Assembly: GCA_028023455.1 (NCBI GenBank)
Contig: JAQFVV010006429.1
Coordinates: forward strand, 372,001-436,000
Length of the DNA stretch: 64,000 bases
Reading direction: 5' to 3'
Source: Epiperipatus broadwayi
Taxonomy: Eukaryota > Onychophora > Udeonychophora > Euonychophora > Peripatidae
Below, in pieces: positions 61,101-64,000 of this stretch. A program made the position numbers and the translations under genes. The notes beneath the pieces are model-generated. The model saw only the letters and a program-made list of their open reading frames with translations. It had not been told where the DNA came from and did not search any database. How positions within the stretch are numbered: the first letter of the stretch is position 1; each line of letters opens with the position of its first letter.

Positions 61101-64000
61101 GCCAATTATGATATTGGTTCAAAGTGAAATGTATATACAGATGTTTTTACAATTTTTCAATGTTTTGAACTATATTTTTAAAACAATGTTTGGTAATATA
61201 CAATTTATAACTATCTATCTATACAGTAACCCATCCAGTAATGAACTCCTTGAAATCACAAAAAGCTCAGTAAACTTTAAAGTTCTTAAAAATCACATAC
61301 TAATTAGTAAAAAATAATAAGTACTAAATAAAAATAATTTGAAATCTAAAATCAAATATAAGCTGTTATACCAATAATAATTACAACATGATTATATAAT
61401 TAATAATCATTGAGTTAAATATATTCAATTTTAAATTAGTAATAATAAATTTTGTAAACAACAACATGTAATATGTACAAGTATTGTATTTAATATCCTA
61501 GGGATCTTGTATATGATTACATTTTAATATCAAGTTCATTATTCATTTTATGTCTAAATTTTTATAATTTTGTGTAGAAGAGATAAAGAAAAACTATATA
61601 TTTATGAAAATTAAATGCAGAAATATAAAATTCAAGAATTTATAAGTAAATATAAAAATATAGGTATTGATCTTTTTTTAAAAAAGAATTTAAAAAATTA
61701 TTTGGAAAAATTGTTTTATGTATAGTTAAATGAAAAACAAAAAAACATGCTAATTGAACAGAAGTTAGAATTGATTATAATCTTAATTGTAATCAGAAAA
61801 TTATTTTATCATTTATTTCAGATGAACTCTATAGAAAGTTAGAAAAAAAGTGTAATTATCTTGAAGAAACAGTTTTTCAAGAATAAAGTGTATTTTGTGA
61901 AACTTGTAGACAAGTTTTTGTTAGACATCATACATAATCAATAAAAAAAATAATATTGATATGATTATTTATTTAATTCATTGATTCTCTTTACCATACT
62001 CCAAGTACAAAAAATTGTTAAAGAAAAATTACAATGCAACATAAATTAAAAGTTAAAAAATAAAAAAATAAATATAAAAATGACAAGTCAACACAATTTG
62101 GCAATAACAACATATCTAAAATAAATATATATTTAGAAAGTATATTGTTTGATATAAATTTCATTCTACCCACATTGAAAAACATCTTTATGAAGATGTC
62201 AACTGTACATAATGAATTGTCCCAAAATATAATTTCTCAGCAGTAAAATGATGCCAAACCTTATAGTTAGTAGCTTAAAATGACATCTTTTTTGTCCTAA
62301 TGTTCTAATAGGCATTTGCTTCGGTTGATCAAAAGCTTTCCTCACTACCTAAAGCAAAGCAATGTACTATGTAAGGAACTCAAAAAAATAAAACTGGTGA
62401 TAAATCTGAAATGTGCTTAATAATGGAACAAAAAGTGATGTAAATAAATATTCAAAGCTACTATACTAAAAACAAGTCTATACTTTTGGAAAACTATCTG
62501 GACAATAAGCCTACTAATTATTAAGTTTGTGATAAGATTTTTTTCATGTATATAAATATAATTGTGCCTGAATTTATTATTTTGTTTTATAAAAAAAAAA
62601 AAAAAAAAATATTTTTATATATTGATTTATTTTATTGGGACTTATATTTCAGTCCCCCCCCCCCCATTATGTTTCAAAAACTGAGGTTACAACAATATAT
62701 AAATAGATGGACTATGTCAATAATAATATTGCATATTATATATTAATAAAAAATAAATATTACAGCTCTTTATAATTTTGTTTTCTACCCTCCTTGGTTG
62801 AAAAGAGAAAATCATTTTGATATTTCAATAAAAAGTTATCGTATATCTGTGTGTGCATACAATCATTATTAACAATGTCATCTTAATATATTTTGTGAGT
62901 TATGACCCTTAGTATTATCATTTAATTTTTATTTCCATTGGTATTTCAATAGTTTGATTATTTTTTGGAGCATGGTATTGTTTTATTTTGGAAATATTTT
63001 GATATTAAAATTGACAAATGCTGATGTATGAATATTAATTATTATTGATAGACTACCTAGTAGAAGCTATACTCCAGGAAACTATTTGGTATATCCTGAT
63101 TATAAAAATAGCTACTAAATAATGCAAATTTTAATTTAACCTTAACATATATGATTAAAAATTGATGATAATCAGAAAATATATCCTGTGAATCTTAAAA
63201 AATCTATTCATGATATATTTCCAAAAAATGAAAATACATTGTTTAATCATGTTATCATTCCATTCATTAATAGACAATTAATATTATATAAATGGGAAAA
63301 GCAATGCAGAAGTTAATTATTATTGATAGAAAGATTATTTCAAACTATTCCAATATGTAAACATGATCTGCACTGTGATTGGGTATATAATAAATATAAT
63401 TAAAGTTATATTGTTAAAAAACTTTTCTTTCCATATCTTATACTATCTTTTTAATTTTTCTTTTGTTACATACATGTCTATATTTATTACTGTAATATAA
63501 ATGCTGTATCACCATGCTCTAATTATTAACAAATTAAGCATTTAAAGACATCAATACATTTATCCAATTTTATCACATTACAAAATTTATATATGTAATC
63601 ACTTAATGTTAATAACTGCAGGAACATTTTGTTATCAAAAAAGGCTTGAAATAAGCAGCTGGATAAAAAAACATCTTTATTCAATCTCTACTAAGTTCGT
63701 AAATAGATAAAAATTCAGAACTGTGTAAACAATAAGGTCAAGTATAAATAACCAGAATGATAACAGCTTATACAGAAACAACTTTTTCTTTTATGTTTAC
63801 AAAATAAGATAAATTAATAATCATTTTTAAACCTTAAAACTTTCCAAACTAATATCAAACAATTAAACCAGAACTATAACATTATACTGAAAATCAAATA
63901 TAAAAAAATATAAACTCACTTGATGTTAATTAATTATTCCAGCAACCCTATCTTGTTGAAAGTGAAAAAAAAAATGTTGCCTTTGTCTCTAACTGCTTAA
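58170..64000. other. AT-rich non-coding DNA
   Basis: No gene or transposon end was recognised in nearly 6 kb. Poly-A (62591-62609) and poly-C (62654-62664) runs are present. A stretch at 61620-61930 gives short cysteine-containing frames such as VFCETCRQVFVRHHT, but they are too short and broken to assign. Confidence 0.5.

Overview
This is a gene-poor, very AT-rich stretch of an animal nuclear genome. I found no host protein-coding gene. Almost everything recognisable is mobile DNA: LINEs of two types, several Penelope-like elements (PLEs), tRNA-derived SINEs, hAT-type DNA transposon remnants, an LTR-like giant palindrome, and long (TA)n and (GATA)n tracts. The repeat mix suits an invertebrate, and a lophotrochozoan such as a mollusc or flatworm is plausible, but the sequence alone does not fix the species. 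One 500-base run of N at 35237-35736 shows this is a scaffolded assembly.

Layout. 1-8900: AT-rich DNA with a decayed RTE-type LINE (minus strand, about 3620-6370) and a SINE. 8925-10990: a decayed PLE followed by a SINE. 11667-11786: a foldback made of two PLE-like ends. 12850-13605: a LINE 3' fragment. 14032-15752: an array of 401-bp tandem repeats in two opposing blocks, where every repeat carries a type I hammerhead ribozyme, so it resembles a retrozyme. 16522-17373: small inverted PLE-like repeats and a GATA satellite. 22790-24533: a PLE whose two copies meet head to head. 24536-32217: a 7.7-kb palindrome with arms of about 2.6 kb and a primer-binding-site-like sequence near its inner centre. 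32542 to about 34600: a hAT remnant. 35221-41027: a nearly complete two-ORF L1/Tx1-like LINE with poly(A) and a 14-bp target duplication; the N gap lies inside its first bases. 41.3-45.6 kb: LINE and PLE fragments, a SINE, a SPIN-like hAT MITE with its 8-bp target duplication, and a foldback. 50825-54118: two further PLEs, each with an inverted copy of its own 3' end at its 5' side. 54.8-56 kb: two tRNA-derived SINEs. 58-64 kb: AT-rich DNA with nothing recognisable.

How the parts relate. PLEs encode a reverse transcriptase joined to a GIY-YIG endonuclease, and many are known to carry hammerhead ribozymes in their terminal repeats. Non-autonomous retrozymes in animals are thought to be moved by PLE enzymes. 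The window has both partners: a canonical hammerhead array (core CTGAYGA, GAAA) and three PLEs whose terminal repeats fold the same way but carry TTGANAA instead of CTGANGA. That change replaces the core C3-G8 pair with U3-A8. All coding copies seen here are broken by stops, frameshifts or loss of catalytic residues.
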